From the NCBI RefSeq assembly GCF_031085155.1, contig NZ_JAVHUL010000004.1, forward strand, positions 1 to 64,000: 64,000 nucleotides of DNA, read 5' to 3'. The notes under the pieces were generated by a model. It was not told the DNA's origin and ran no database searches. It worked only from the letters and a program-made list of their open reading frames with translations. The stretch is from Mesonia profundi (lineage in GTDB: Bacteria; Bacteroidota; Bacteroidia; Flavobacteriales; Flavobacteriaceae). Shown here in pieces: positions 37,016-46,712 of the stretch. The first letter of the stretch is position 1. Each line of letters begins with the position of its first letter. The position numbers and the translations under genes are program-made.

Positions 37016-38884
37016 ATGAAAAAAATGATTTATACTGCGGCTTTAGCTTTTGCGCTATTCTCGTGTAAGAGTACCGCAGTAAAAACAGCAGAAAACGACA
37101 CTATTGTAACCAATATCGATTTGGTAGATATACAAGACGATAAGGTGATGGTGAGCGTTGATCCTGGGAAAATTGATAAGGAAACGATTGTGTTTTACAT
37201 TCCGAAAACAGTTCCAGGAACCTATTCTGCCGATAACTACGGAAAATTTATCGAGAATTTAAAAGCTTACAACTATAAAGGAGAAAATTTGAGCGTTACC
37301 AAATTGGACGAAAATTCTTGGCAGATTGCAGATGCGACCCAATTGGATAAAGTTACCTATTGGGTAAACGATTCTTTTGACGTTGAAGGTGAAGAAGGTG
37401 TGTTTTCTCCAGCAGGAACCAATATCGCTGCCAACGAAAATTTTATGCTGAATCTTCACGCATTCGTAGGTTACTTTGATGGATTAACAGAAACGCCTTA
37501 TCAATTATTGGTAAAAAGACCTAATGCTCTTGTAGCAGGAACTTCTTTGAAATCTAGCTTAGTTTCAAAGCCTGAAGGCGACGCAACGATAGACGAATAT
37601 GCAGCGAGTCGTTATTTTGAAATCACTGATAATCCTATTATGTATTCGGCCTCAGAGAGTGTAGATTTTCAACTAGGAGATATGAAGGTGATTCTAGATG
37701 TGTATTCTCCTAATGGAGTACATACGGCAGAATCGATTAAGCCTAATATGTCTAAAATATTAGAAGCTCAAAAGAGATTCTTAGGAGATATTGACAATAC
37801 CGATATGTATGCTATTTTATTGTATTTGGCAGACATGCAAAAAACCGATGCTAAAGGTTTTGGAGCTTTAGAACACCACACATCAACCTCTGTAGTTTTG
37901 CCAGAAACGATGCCGTTAGAGGCTTTAAATGAGTCGATGAAAGATGTGGTTTCTCATGAGTTCTTCCATATTATTACTCCGTTAAGCGTACATTCAGACG
38001 AGGTTCACTATTTTGATTACAACAATCCAAAAATGTCTAAACATTTATGGATGTATGAAGGAGTGACCGAGTACTTTGCAAATTTATTTCAAGTAAATCA
38101 AGGTTTAATTAAAGATGTTGCGTTTTACGAAAGAATGGCAGAGAAAATAGCTTCTTCTAGAAGTTTTGATGATACGATGCCCTTTACGGAATTGAGCGAG
38201 AATATCTTGGATGATAAATATGAGCCTAGTTACTACAACGTATATCAAAAAGGAGCTTTAATAGGAATGACATTAGACATTCGTTTAAGAGAGTTAAGCG
38301 AAGGAAAAATGGGGATTTTAGACTTAATGAAGAAATTAAGTGCTAAATACGGAAAAGACAATCCTTTTAAAGATGATGAATTATTTGATGATATCGTAGC
38401 CTTAAGTTACCCAGAAGTAAGTACCTTCTTAACGACATATGTGAGCGGAACAACTCCTATTCCTTATCAAGATTTCTTTGCTAAAGTAGGCGTAGAAAAA
38501 ACAGAGCAAGAAGTGAAGTCGGGGTATTTCTTAAATGGACAAGTACCGTTTATTGATGGAAGTGCAGAGACTAAAGCTATTTTTGTTCGTAAGGGAATCG
38601 CCCTTAATTCTTTCTTAAAAGAAATGAAGTTAGAAGGAGGTGACATCATTAAGTCGATTAATGGAACCGAATATACGATTGATAATGCTTATGCATTAAT
38701 TATGACTTCTCAAGGTTGGAAAGAAGGAGATGAGCTTGAGATGATTATTGATAGAGATGGAAAAGAAATGACCTTAAAAGGAAAAGTTTCCCCGGCCACT
38801 TTAATGAAAACGAGTTACAAACCTTTAGATTTGCCAGCAACAGATGCACGTGTGCAATTGCGTGAAGCTTGGTTAAGAGGTTAA
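37016..38884 (+). CDS. M61 family metallopeptidase with PDZ domain, lipoprotein
   Basis: 622 residues. Lipobox LFSC (Cys17). After an N-terminal beta domain comes the gluzincin core: His314-Glu-Phe-Phe-His318 with third ligand Glu348 (MYEGVTEYFA). Bacterial M61 enzymes are glycyl aminopeptidases or related. The HEFFH-x-W-N continuation of classical members is IITPLSVH here. A PDZ domain (about 530-595: GGDIIKSINGTEYTI) closes the protein. Alone between divergent and non-coding regions. Periplasmic or surface location is inferred. Confidence 0.9.
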   Translation: MKKMIYTAALAFALFSCKSTAVKTAENDTIVTNIDLVDIQDDKVMVSVDPGKIDKETIVFYIPKTVPGTYSADNYGKFIENLKAYNYKGENLSVTKLDENSWQIADATQLDKVTYWVNDSFDVEGEEGVFSPAGTNIAANENFMLNLHAFVGYFDGLTETPYQLLVKRPNALVAGTSLKSSLVSKPEGDATIDEYAASRYFEITDNPIMYSASESVDFQLGDMKVILDVYSPNGVHTAESIKPNMSKILEAQKRFLGDIDNTDMYAILLYLADMQKTDAKGFGALEHHTSTSVVLPETMPLEALNESMKDVVSHEFFHIITPLSVHSDEVHYFDYNNPKMSKHLWMYEGVTEYFANLFQVNQGLIKDVAFYERMAEKIASSRSFDDTMPFTELSENILDDKYEPSYYNVYQKGALIGMTLDIRLRELSEGKMGILDLMKKLSAKYGKDNPFKDDELFDDIVALSYPEVSTFLTTYVSGTTPIPYQDFFAKVGVEKTEQEVKSGYFLNGQVPFIDGSAETKAIFVRKGIALNSFLKEMKLEGGDIIKSINGTEYTIDNAYALIMTSQGWKEGDELEMIIDRDGKEMTLKGKVSPATLMKTSYKPLDLPATDARVQLREAWLRG

Positions 38885-38913
38885 TATATATCATTTTCGA
38901 TAAAGAACCAAGA

Positions 38914-38946
38914 CCCGCCCGTACCGAAGTGGTACGTTCGGGCGGG
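38914..38946. repeat. GC-rich imperfect palindrome, possible REP-like element
   Basis: CCCGCCCG pairs with CGGGCGGG and GTACC with GGTAC around a GAAGT tip, with three bases bulged on the 3' side. It is a strong GC-rich hairpin in otherwise AT-rich DNA, followed at 38953-38970 by AGAATCAAGAATCAAGA direct repeats. No T-run follows. Single copy in the window; the dispersed nature is inferred. Confidence 0.45.
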
Positions 38947-39149
38947 CGCTGTTAGAATCAAGAATCAAGACTAGATTCTAGCTAATTGTTAAGCAACATT
39001 TTTTCTAAATTGAGATTAGCGTTTCATTCTAGATAAATCATTTTAAAAAAGTAATTTATCTTTTAAGATTTCATACAATCAAAGAACTCATCAAGTTTAA
39101 AGTATTTTAAACGGATATTGATCAATGTAAATCTATAGATTTAAGACAA

Positions 39150-39174
39150 AAGCGGTAGAAATACCGCTTTTTTT
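39150..39174 (+). terminator. Orphan hairpin terminator
   Basis: Stem AAGCGGTA / TACCGCTT with GAAA tetraloop and T8. It lies 265 bases after the M61 stop and 98 bases before the next gene, so it ends either a long 3' untranslated region or an unannotated RNA. Confidence 0.75.
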
Positions 39175-39272
39175 TACCACAAATTTGAGCAAACAAAGAA
39201 TAAACTTACCTTTACAAAATCAGTTACTTTGAATAAAATGATAAGAAAAAACACCCTTAAGAAGATAATATA

Positions 39273-39797
39273 ATGGTTAAGGGAATTAAAAAGCTAAGCA
39301 TAGAAAAAGCTATGGAAAAGCGGTTTTCGACTCGAAAAAAGCAGGATTTACACCGCCTAAAACGCGTAGGTCTTATCGTTGATGCCGATGCTGCTGAGGT
39401 AGAAAAGCTTCAATCGAAATTGTTATCGGTTTTTTCTTTGTCAAAGAATCAGTTGAGTAGCCTTATTTTTAAAGAAAATAAAGAGCAAGAAAAGGAGCAG
39501 GAAATCTATTTTTCTGAAAAAGATTTTACCTGGAGAGGAAGGCTAAAGAAAGAAAGCAAGTTAAATGAATTCCTCGCACAAGATTTTGATTTACTGATAA
39601 ATTATTTTTCAGAAGATAAATTAGTTTTACATTGGGTTTCAGCTTCCGCGGAAGCGAAATTAAAAGTAGGCTTAGCAAACGAAGAAAAAAGATTAAATGA
39701 CATAGAGATTGTGGTGAAAGAAGAAGAAATTGAACTATTTATGTCAGAATTAAAAAAATACGTCAATATAATTACGGACTCATGGAAAAATTTGTAG
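39273..39797 (+). CDS. DUF6913 family protein
   Basis: 174 residues, soluble, highly charged. Its N-terminus ([20 protein letters not shown]) and the following segment match, as I recall them, the DUF6913 family of Bacteroidota, always beside dapA. It has no signal peptide and no catalytic motif I can name. Its last 16 bases overlap dapA, so the two are translationally coupled. A palindrome copy (39642-39655) lies within it. Confidence 0.78.
   Translation: MVKGIKKLSIEKAMEKRFSTRKKQDLHRLKRVGLIVDADAAEVEKLQSKLLSVFSLSKNQLSSLIFKENKEQEKEQEIYFSEKDFTWRGRLKKESKLNEFLAQDFDLLINYFSEDKLVLHWVSASAEAKLKVGLANEEKRLNDIEIVVKEEEIELFMSELKKYVNIITDSWKNL
39642..39655. repeat. Dispersed palindrome, copy 5 (14 bp)
   Basis: GCTTCCGCGGAAGC inside the DUF6913 gene, read Ala-Ser-Ala-Glu-Ala on the plus strand, within a predicted loop. 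Confidence 0.7.
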
Positions 39798-40657
39798 GAA
39801 CAGGAGTGGCACTCATCACTCCGTTTAAGGAAGATCAATCTGTAGATGTAGAAGCATTGAAGAAGTTGGTGAAGTTTCAAATTAACAATAGCATAGATTA
39901 TATTGTGGTATTGGGAACAACCGCCGAAAGTGCTACGCTTAGCGCGGAAGAAAAAACCTTGGTGAAACAAACGATTGTAGAAGCCAATAATGGCGAATTA
40001 CCGTTAGTTTTAGGAGTAGGAGGGAACCATACCGCAGGATTGGTGCAACAGTTAAAAGAAGAGAATTTAGAAGGTTTTGATGCCATTTTATCGGTTTCTC
40101 CATTTTATAATAAACCTACGCAAGAAGGAATTTATCAGCACTTTAAGCAAGTAGCAGAAAATTCTCCTTTACCTATCATATTATACAATGTTCCAGGAAG
40201 AACGGGAAGCAATATGTTGCCCTACACGGTAGCGAGATTGGCCAGCGATTTTGAAAATATTATTGCGATAAAAGAAGCTGCTGGAGATTTGGTACAGGCG
40301 ATGGAAATGATTCAGCAATGTCCTAAAGATTTCTTGGTGATTTCTGGAGATGATATGATTACGCTTCCTATGGTTTTAGCGGGTGGAGCAGGAGTAATTT
40401 CGGTAATCGCCGAAGGTTTCCCCGAAGAGTTTTCCAATATGGTCGCTCTAGGTTTAGATAGAAAGGTAGATGAAGCCTATGAGATTCACTACCAAATGGC
40501 TGCCGCGATTGATATGATTTTTGAAGAAGGCAATCCTGCTGGGATTAAATCGGTGTTTAAAAAGCTAGGTTTAGCGACAGATGAGGTAAGACTTCCGTTG
40601 GTGAAAGCTTCAGAAAATTTGCAGTTGAGGTTAGCCGAATTTATAGATAACAAATAA
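39782..40657 (+). CDS. dapA: 4-hydroxy-tetrahydrodipicolinate synthase
   Basis: Condenses pyruvate with aspartate semialdehyde, first committed step to lysine and diaminopimelate. 291 residues, TIM barrel. GTTAE (45-49), Tyr135 in YNVPGRTG and Schiff-base Lys164 in IAIKEAAG are in place. It overlaps the end of the DUF6913 gene and comes 87 bases before bamD, which has its own promoter. Confidence 0.96.
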   Translation: MEKFVGTGVALITPFKEDQSVDVEALKKLVKFQINNSIDYIVVLGTTAESATLSAEEKTLVKQTIVEANNGELPLVLGVGGNHTAGLVQQLKEENLEGFDAILSVSPFYNKPTQEGIYQHFKQVAENSPLPIILYNVPGRTGSNMLPYTVARLASDFENIIAIKEAAGDLVQAMEMIQQCPKDFLVISGDDMITLPMVLAGGAGVISVIAEGFPEEFSNMVALGLDRKVDEAYEIHYQMAAAIDMIFEEGNPAGIKSVFKKLGLATDEVRLPLVKASENLQLRLAEFIDNK

Positions 40658-40717
40658 TAATTAGTGCAAAACAATATTTCTAACGCATTAGAGTTTTTTA
40701 AATACGTTAGAAAGCAG

Positions 40718-40725
40718 TACTTTTG
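40718..40725 (+). promoter_or_regulatory. -7 promoter box of the bamD-rpoZ-coaBC-porD operon
   Basis: TACTTTTG, exact consensus, 19 bases before the bamD ATG at 40745. The position makes earlier GTG or ATG starts for bamD unlikely. Confidence 0.6.
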
Positions 40726-40744
40726 CAAGATGTTTTATAGACTT

Positions 40745-41560
40745 ATGAGAAAAATAACACTCCTTTTACTTTTAGTTGCCAGCTTTTATTCTTGTGGAGA
40801 ATACCAAAAAGTTTTAAAGAACGATGATGTTAAAGCAAAGTATGATATGGCTACAAAGCTGTATGATGAGGGTATAGAGCAAGATAAGAAAAGTAAAGTA
40901 AAAAAATCTCTTCGGTTAATAGAGCAAATTTTACCTCAATATAGAGGAAAGCCTCAAGGGGAGAAAATTTCTTACATTCACGCTAATTCCTATTATTTTA
41001 TGGAGGCGTATTTTGATTCAGGATATCAATTTGAGCGTTTCACCAAATCTTATCCTAAAAGTGACAAGGTAGAAGAGGCTTATTTTAAAAGTGCCAAAAG
41101 TTATTACCATGTGTCTCCAAGATTCAGTAAAGATCAACAAGAGACTTATAAGGCAATAGATAAATTTCAAGATTACATCACTCGATTTCCTGATGGAGAA
41201 AATATAGGGAACGCTAATGAGCTGTCTTCAGCTTTAAGAGAGAAGCTAGAGAAAAAATCTTACGAAATATCAAAACAATACCACCATACTGAGGATTATA
41301 AATCGGCAATAGCATCCTTTGATAATTTTATTGAAGCTAATCCAGGTTCTATTTATAGAGAAAAAGCATATTTCTACAAGATGGATTCTGCTTATTTATT
41401 GGCGATCAACAGTTACAAATACTTGGTGAAAGAGCGTTTGCTAACCGCAAAAGAATACCACGAAAGTTACAAAAAATATTTCCCAGAAGGAGAGTTAGCA
41501 GAAGAAGCTAATATCATCCTTTTGGATATTAATGAGAGATTAGAAAACTATAACAGTTAA
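40745..41560 (+). CDS. bamD: Outer-membrane protein assembly factor BamD
   Basis: TPR lipoprotein of the BAM complex that inserts beta-barrels into the outer membrane. 271 residues; lipobox SFYSC (Cys17) followed by GEYQKVLKNDDVKAKYDMA. TPR-like helices continue with YIHANSYYFMEAYFDSGYQF and YPKSDKVEEAYFKSA. Longer in-frame starts at 40664 (GTG) and 40730 were rejected because the promoter box and signal peptide fit 40745. First gene of a run ending in recN. Confidence 0.93.
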   Translation: MRKITLLLLLVASFYSCGEYQKVLKNDDVKAKYDMATKLYDEGIEQDKKSKVKKSLRLIEQILPQYRGKPQGEKISYIHANSYYFMEAYFDSGYQFERFTKSYPKSDKVEEAYFKSAKSYYHVSPRFSKDQQETYKAIDKFQDYITRFPDGENIGNANELSSALREKLEKKSYEISKQYHHTEDYKSAIASFDNFIEANPGSIYREKAYFYKMDSAYLLAINSYKYLVKERLLTAKEYHESYKKYFPEGELAEEANIILLDINERLENYNS

Positions 41561-41570
41561 TACTTTAACA

Positions 41571-41897
41571 ATGGATATAAAAAATGTAAATGCACCGGTA
41601 AGTACAACTACTATCGATAAGAATTTAGTAGATGCACCTACAGATAATATCTATGAGGCCATCGCAATTATTTCTAAAAGAGCCACTCAAATCAATAGTG
41701 AGATTAAGAAAGAGCTTTTAGAGAAATTAGATGAATTTGCTACGTATAACGATAGCTTAGATGAAATTTTTGAAAACAAAGAGCAAATTGAAGTTTCTAA
41801 GTTTTACGAAAGATTACCTAAGCCGCATTCTTTAGCCGTACAAGAATGGTTAGATGACAAGATTTATTACAGAGATACCAAGAGCGATAACGCATAA
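41571..41897 (+). CDS. rpoZ: RNA polymerase omega subunit (Bacteroidota type)
   Basis: 108 residues. It is the longer Bacteroidota form of RpoZ; the central IYEAIAIISKRATQINSEIK corresponds to the conserved omega helix that wraps the beta' C-terminus. It aids core assembly. Position between bamD and coaBC is the usual one in this group and supports the call, because sequence similarity to the E. coli protein is low. Confidence 0.88.
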   Translation: MDIKNVNAPVSTTTIDKNLVDAPTDNIYEAIAIISKRATQINSEIKKELLEKLDEFATYNDSLDEIFENKEQIEVSKFYERLPKPHSLAVQEWLDDKIYYRDTKSDNA

Positions 41898-41900
41898 TTT

Positions 41901-43100
41901 ATGATCTCTTTAAACGACAAAAAGGTACTCATAGGAGTCACTGCAGGAATTGCAGCCTATAAAATCGCTTTTTTAGTTCGTTTATTTATTAAAGAAGGAG
42001 CAAAGGTTAAAGTGGTGATGACGCCCAAAGCTAAGGAGTTTGTGACCCCTTTAACCTTATCTACGCTCTCTAAAAATGAAGTGGTGGTTTCCTTTACGGA
42101 AAAAGATTCTGATGTTTGGAACAACCACGTCGATTTGGGCTTATGGGCAGATTTTATGCTCATTGCACCCGCCACAGCCAATACGCTTTCAAAAATGGCC
42201 AGTGGGCAAAGCAATAATTTTTTACTAGCTACTTACCTTTCGGCTAAATGTCCTGTATATATCGCTCCAGCAATGGATCTCGATATGTACCAGCATCCTT
42301 CTACCAAAAACTCTTTAGAAAAGCTAAATTCATTTGGCAATAAAATAGTTCCTGTAGGCACTGGGGAACTCGCCAGCGGATTAAGCGGAGAAGGAAGAAT
42401 GGCAGAGCCCGAGGAAATTATCAATTTTATCAAGAAAGACATTAGCAGTCAATTGCCGTTAAACGGAAAAAAAATATTGATTACGGCAGGCCCCACATAC
42501 GAAGCTATAGATCCGGTGCGTTTTATAGGAAACCATTCTAGCGGAAAAATGGGATATGCTTTAGCAGAAGAAGCCGCAAAACTGGGAGCAGAAGTGACTT
42601 TGATTAGCGGACCTAGTGTGCTTCAGCTACATGACGCTAGTATAAAAAGAGTAGATGTAGTTTCCGCAAAGGAAATGTACGAAGCGGTTCATGCCATTTA
42701 TGAAAAAATAGATGTAGCGATTGCGGCGGCGGCAGTTTCAGATTATAGACCGGTTACCCAAGCCACTCAAAAAATAAAAAAATCTGATCCCACGTTAACG
42801 CTGGAATTGGAAAAAACCCAAGATATTCTGTTTACTATGGGGCAAAAGAAAAAGCATCAGTTTTTAATTGGCTTTGCCTTAGAAACCCAAAATGAAGTAG
42901 AAAACGCTCAAAAGAAGTTAGAAAAAAAGAATTTAGACTTTATTGTTTTAAATTCGTTGCAAGATAAAGGCGCTGGTTTTCAAAAAGAGACCAATAAAGT
43001 TAGAATTATTGATGCAGATCATGTAAAGTCTTACGAGTTAAAATCGAAGCAAAAAGTAGCCAAAGATATCCTTAATGAATTAGTGGATCGATTAGTATGA
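41901..43100 (+). CDS. coaBC: Bifunctional phosphopantothenoylcysteine decarboxylase/synthase
   Basis: Two steps of coenzyme A synthesis in one 399-residue protein. CoaC half (1-180): flavoprotein with GVTAGIAAYK and catalytic His76 in NNHVDLG, and MDLDMYQHPS. CoaB half (about 185-399): ITAGPTYEAIDPVRFIGNHS, AAAVSDYRP and KIKK. Begins 3 bases after the rpoZ stop and overlaps porD by 4 bases (ATGA). Confidence 0.96.
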   Translation: MISLNDKKVLIGVTAGIAAYKIAFLVRLFIKEGAKVKVVMTPKAKEFVTPLTLSTLSKNEVVVSFTEKDSDVWNNHVDLGLWADFMLIAPATANTLSKMASGQSNNFLLATYLSAKCPVYIAPAMDLDMYQHPSTKNSLEKLNSFGNKIVPVGTGELASGLSGEGRMAEPEEIINFIKKDISSQLPLNGKKILITAGPTYEAIDPVRFIGNHSSGKMGYALAEEAAKLGAEVTLISGPSVLQLHDASIKRVDVVSAKEMYEAVHAIYEKIDVAIAAAAVSDYRPVTQATQKIKKSDPTLTLELEKTQDILFTMGQKKKHQFLIGFALETQNEVENAQKKLEKKNLDFIVLNSLQDKGAGFQKETNKVRIIDADHVKSYELKSKQKVAKDILNELVDRLV

Positions 43101-43984
43101 AAAACCTCTTAGTATATTCTTTATTTATATTGTTTTCTTGTGGCTTAAGTGCGCAAGAACTTAATTGTACCGTCACTGTAAATGCAGAGCAGACCGGTAA
43201 AACACAGCTTTCTGTATTTAAAACTTTAGAAACTTCGGTGAAAGAGTTTATGAATCAAAGTTGGACAGAATTAGACCTAGAAGATGATGAAAGAATACAG
43301 TGTAATATCTTTATTACGATAAAGGATTACAATTCAGATAGTTTTAAGGCTACCCTGCAAGTGCAGTCGTCGAGACCTATTTATGGGAGCACATATACCA
43401 CGCCTGTTTTGAACTTTAAGGACAACGACTTTAACTTTAATTATACCGAATATCAACCTTTACGTTACAGTAAGAATACCTACAACTCCAATCTGGTTTC
43501 TAACTTAAGCTTTTATGCCTTCACGATTTTAGGTTTGGACGCAGATACTTATGCCTTAGAAGGCGGAGAAGATTACCTCCAAGAAGCTAAGCAAATTGTA
43601 AATATTTCTGCTCAGCAAGGCGGCGGCGGATGGAAAGCTAACGACGGTAATCAATCTAAATATAAGCTTAACGCAGATCTCCTGTCTAGTAATTTTTCTA
43701 AATTTAGAGAAGCAATGTATATGTACCATCGTCAAGGTTTGGATGTGATGCACCAAGATTTAGAAGCAGGAAAAGAAAGTATCGTTAACTCTATTCAGTT
43801 ATTGAGAGACGTAAATAATAGCCGACCAAATTCAGCGCCGATGCGTGCTTTTTTTGATGCTAAGTCTTCAGAAATTCAAAGTGTTTTTAGTGGAGGCCCT
43901 TCCGTATCCTTAACCGAAGTAGTGGAGAATTTAAAACGAATTGCACCACTTTACAATAAAAACTGGAATAAGATTAAATTCTAA
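43097..43984 (+). CDS. porD: Type IX secretion system protein PorD (DUF4835)
   Basis: 295 residues with a signal peptide cleaved near LSAQELN. QELNCTVTVNAEQTG opens the mature protein, and LQVQSSRPIYGSTYTTPVLN and YQPLRY are typical of DUF4835, annotated as PorD. It is periplasmic and contributes to T9SS-dependent secretion; the exact role is less well known than that of PorK, L, M and N. Two proteins with T9SS sorting domains are encoded in the window, which fits. It overlaps coaBC by 4 bases. Confidence 0.88.
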   Translation: MKNLLVYSLFILFSCGLSAQELNCTVTVNAEQTGKTQLSVFKTLETSVKEFMNQSWTELDLEDDERIQCNIFITIKDYNSDSFKATLQVQSSRPIYGSTYTTPVLNFKDNDFNFNYTEYQPLRYSKNTYNSNLVSNLSFYAFTILGLDADTYALEGGEDYLQEAKQIVNISAQQGGGGWKANDGNQSKYKLNADLLSSNFSKFREAMYMYHRQGLDVMHQDLEAGKESIVNSIQLLRDVNNSRPNSAPMRAFFDAKSSEIQSVFSGGPSVSLTEVVENLKRIAPLYNKNWNKIKF

Positions 43985-44052
43985 AATTCTGTTTTGTTTT
44001 TGATGTCTACCATTAATTTCTCTTGTATATTTACCCTAAAACTGAAGAGAAT

Positions 44053-45705
44053 TTGCTTACCAACTTATCTATAAAAAACTTTGCACTTATTGAAGATGTA
44101 TCCTTACAGCTTCAAAATGATTTTACGATCATCACAGGGGAGACCGGTGCAGGAAAATCTATCTTATTGGGCGCCCTATCTTTAATTATTGGGAAGCGCG
44201 CAGATCTTAATGCGGTTAGAAACCCTGAAAGGAAATGTGTCGTGGAAGGACTTTTTAAAGTTTCTGCTTACCAATTAGAAGCTTTCTTTACGGAAAATGA
44301 TTTAGATTACGAACCAGATACCATTATACGAAGAGAGATTTTACCTTCGGGGAAGTCTAGAGCTTTTGTTAATGACACGCCGGTTACGCTTCAAAAATTA
44401 GCTGTATTGGGAAATCAATTGATTGATATTCACAGTCAGCATGAAACCTTATCCTTGGGAGAAGTCAATTATCAATTTAAGATCATTGATGCTTTAGCAA
44501 ATCATAAAGACAATTTAGTTCTATTCAAGAAAAAGCTTTCGGTTTACAAATCGCTTGTGAACGAATTGGAGCGTTTAAAAGAGTCGCAAAAAGAAGCTAA
44601 GGCCGCTTACGATTACAATTTGTTTTTGTTGACCGAATTAAGAGAGGTCGATTTAAAACCAGGAATCCAAGAAGACTTAGAAGAGAAATTTAAGACCCTT
44701 AATAATGTAGAGGAGTTAAAAGAAAACCTTTCGGCTTCTTCCTTTCATTTAGAACAAGAAGAAGTAGGGGTGTTGGCAGTCTTAAGAGAGGTAAAAAACA
44801 ATCTTTCTCGTTTAGAAAACTTCAGCGAAAGCTATAAAGAACTCTATGAACGCGTGCAAAGCAGCTTATTGGAATTGGAAGATGTGTCTGAAGAAGTCGC
44901 TCGTCTAGAAAATAAAATGGAAGATGATCCCGAAGAATTGTCATTGGTAAATGAAAAGCTTCAGCAACTTTATAATTTACAACGCAAGCACGATTTAGAA
45001 TCGGTGGAAGACTTACTCGCTTTACGGAATGAGTTGGAAGAGAAAGTTTCCAGTTCAGAAAATGCCGAGGAAGAATTAAAAGATTTGGAAAATAAAATTG
45101 AAGCTGCGAAGAAGCAAGCTTTAAGCATCGCGCAAGCACTTTATAAAGCAAGGAAGAAAGAAATTCCTAATTTTATAAAAAAGATGGAAGCTATTTTGGC
45201 TCAAATAGGAATGCCAGATGCTAAATTGAACATAGAAATACTTCCGCAGCAAGAATTTAATGTCCACGGAATAGATAAAATGAATTGGCTTTTGGCAGCG
45301 AATAAAGGAGGAAGCTTCAAAGAAATCAAAAAGGCAGCCTCTGGGGGAGAATTATCTAGAATTACTCTGGCGGTAAAAAGTATCTTAGCGGTCTATGGAA
45401 AATTACCCACCATTATTTTTGATGAGATAGATACGGGAGTTTCTGGAGATGTAGCACAAAAAATGGGAGACATTATGCTTCGTATGAGTGCCGAGATGCA
45501 AGTTATTGCCATTACGCATCTACCACAAATTGCAGCCAAAGGAAAGCAGCATTTAAAAGTATATAAAGAAACCCAAAAAGACATCACCACGACTAATATT
45601 GAACAATTAGACGAAGAAAAAAGAATTTTGGAGATCGCAGAGATGCTTGGAGGAAAAGAAAAATCCAGCTCGGCAATTGCTCATGCCAAACAATTATTGA
45701 ACTAA
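44053..45705 (+). CDS. recN: DNA repair protein RecN
   Basis: SMC-like ATPase of double-strand break repair. 550 residues: Walker A GETGAGKS (29-36), long coiled coil (about 160-350) and a C-terminal half with signature ASGGELSR and Walker B IIFDEIDTGVSG. The start is taken as TTG giving MLTNLSIKNFALIED, which fits the family N-terminus; a TTG 30 bases earlier adds residues with no family match. A near-consensus box TATATTTA at 44026-44033 agrees. Confidence 0.94.
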   Translation: MLTNLSIKNFALIEDVSLQLQNDFTIITGETGAGKSILLGALSLIIGKRADLNAVRNPERKCVVEGLFKVSAYQLEAFFTENDLDYEPDTIIRREILPSGKSRAFVNDTPVTLQKLAVLGNQLIDIHSQHETLSLGEVNYQFKIIDALANHKDNLVLFKKKLSVYKSLVNELERLKESQKEAKAAYDYNLFLLTELREVDLKPGIQEDLEEKFKTLNNVEELKENLSASSFHLEQEEVGVLAVLREVKNNLSRLENFSESYKELYERVQSSLLELEDVSEEVARLENKMEDDPEELSLVNEKLQQLYNLQRKHDLESVEDLLALRNELEEKVSSSENAEEELKDLENKIEAAKKQALSIAQALYKARKKEIPNFIKKMEAILAQIGMPDAKLNIEILPQQEFNVHGIDKMNWLLAANKGGSFKEIKKAASGGELSRITLAVKSILAVYGKLPTIIFDEIDTGVSGDVAQKMGDIMLRMSAEMQVIAITHLPQIAAKGKQHLKVYKETQKDITTTNIEQLDEEKRILEIAEMLGGKEKSSSAIAHAKQLLN

Positions 45706-45746
45706 GTTAGTTTTCATATATTTAACAATTATAAAAAACAAGAAAC

Positions 45747-46565
45747 ATGTCATATAACTTACTAAAAGGAAAAAGAGGAATCATATTTGGAGCTTTAGAT
45801 GAGCATTCTATAGCTTGGAAAACTGCCGAAAAAGTACATGAAGAGGGAGGAACTTTTGTATTGACCAATGCGCCTATTGCCATGAGAATGGGGAAAATTA
45901 AAGATTTAGCAGAAAAAACAGGTTCTGAAATTATTCCAGCAGATGCCACCAAAGTAGAAGACTTAGAGAACTTGGTAGAAAAAGCAACCGAAATTTTAGG
46001 AGGAAAGATAGATTTTGTACTTCACTCTATAGGGATGTCTGTTAATGTGCGTAAAGGAAATCATTATACAGACATGAATTATGATTTCACTACCAAAGGT
46101 TGGGATGTCTCTGCGGTCTCTTTTCACAAAACCATGCAGGTATTGTACAAAAAAGATGCAATGAGTGAGTGGGGAAGTATTGTAGCTTTAACCTATATGG
46201 CTGCGCAACGTGTGTTCCCAGATTATAATGATATGGCAGACAATAAAGCTTATTTAGAGTCTATTGCTAGAAGCTTTGGTTATTTCTTCGGAAAAGATAA
46301 AAAGGTACGTGTAAATACTATTTCTCAGTCTCCAACACCAACTACTGCAGGGCAAGGCGTAAAAGGATTTGATGGTTTTATCGCTTACGCGGAAAAAATG
46401 TCGCCTTTAGGAAATGCTACGGCAGATGAATGTGCAGATTATACTTTAACCTTATTCTCTGATCTAACCAAAAAAGTTACTTTACAAAATTTATATCACG
46501 ACGGAGGTTTCTCCAATATGGGTGTGAGCCAGCAAGTCATGGAAGCCTTTGTAGAGAAGGAATAG
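45747..46565 (+). CDS. fabI: Enoyl-[acyl-carrier-protein] reductase (NADH)
   Basis: Final reduction of each fatty-acid elongation cycle; the target of triclosan. 272 residues, SDR-like. GALDEHSIAWKTA (cofactor site), the active region YNDMADNKAYLES (Tyr and Lys with six residues between) and QSPTPTTAGQGV are present. Alone, with a strong terminator 20 bases later. Confidence 0.95.
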   Translation: MSYNLLKGKRGIIFGALDEHSIAWKTAEKVHEEGGTFVLTNAPIAMRMGKIKDLAEKTGSEIIPADATKVEDLENLVEKATEILGGKIDFVLHSIGMSVNVRKGNHYTDMNYDFTTKGWDVSAVSFHKTMQVLYKKDAMSEWGSIVALTYMAAQRVFPDYNDMADNKAYLESIARSFGYFFGKDKKVRVNTISQSPTPTTAGQGVKGFDGFIAYAEKMSPLGNATADECADYTLTLFSDLTKKVTLQNLYHDGGFSNMGVSQQVMEAFVEKE

Positions 46566-46585
46566 AAAAACTCAACCCATTTGTT

Positions 46586-46618
46586 AAAAAAAAGTCGCTT
46601 TGAGCGGCTTTTTTTTCG
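46586..46618 (+). terminator. Terminator of fabI
   Basis: Stem AAGTCGC / GCGGCTT (one G-U pair), TTTGA loop, preceded by an A8 run and followed by T8. Confidence 0.8.
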
Positions 46619-46712
46619 TTTCAACTACTTTCGATAAAAGTTATTAACAAAGAAGTGTCTGTTTAACAAATATTTCTTATTTTGTGGTAATATTTAACTT
46701 AAAAATTTTATT

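Larger units (their letters stand above)
38885..39272. other. Long intergenic region downstream of the M61 gene
   Basis: 388 bases without a credible reading frame. It holds the GC-rich hairpin, the short direct repeats and a terminator at 39150-39174 that is far from any gene end. I see no exact TAnnTTTG box that would start a separate small RNA. Confidence 0.5.

Noticed and set aside
38953-38970. CRISPR-like direct repeats (AATCAAG units)
   Set aside because: Only two or three adjacent 8-base units, no spacers and no cas genes anywhere in the window.
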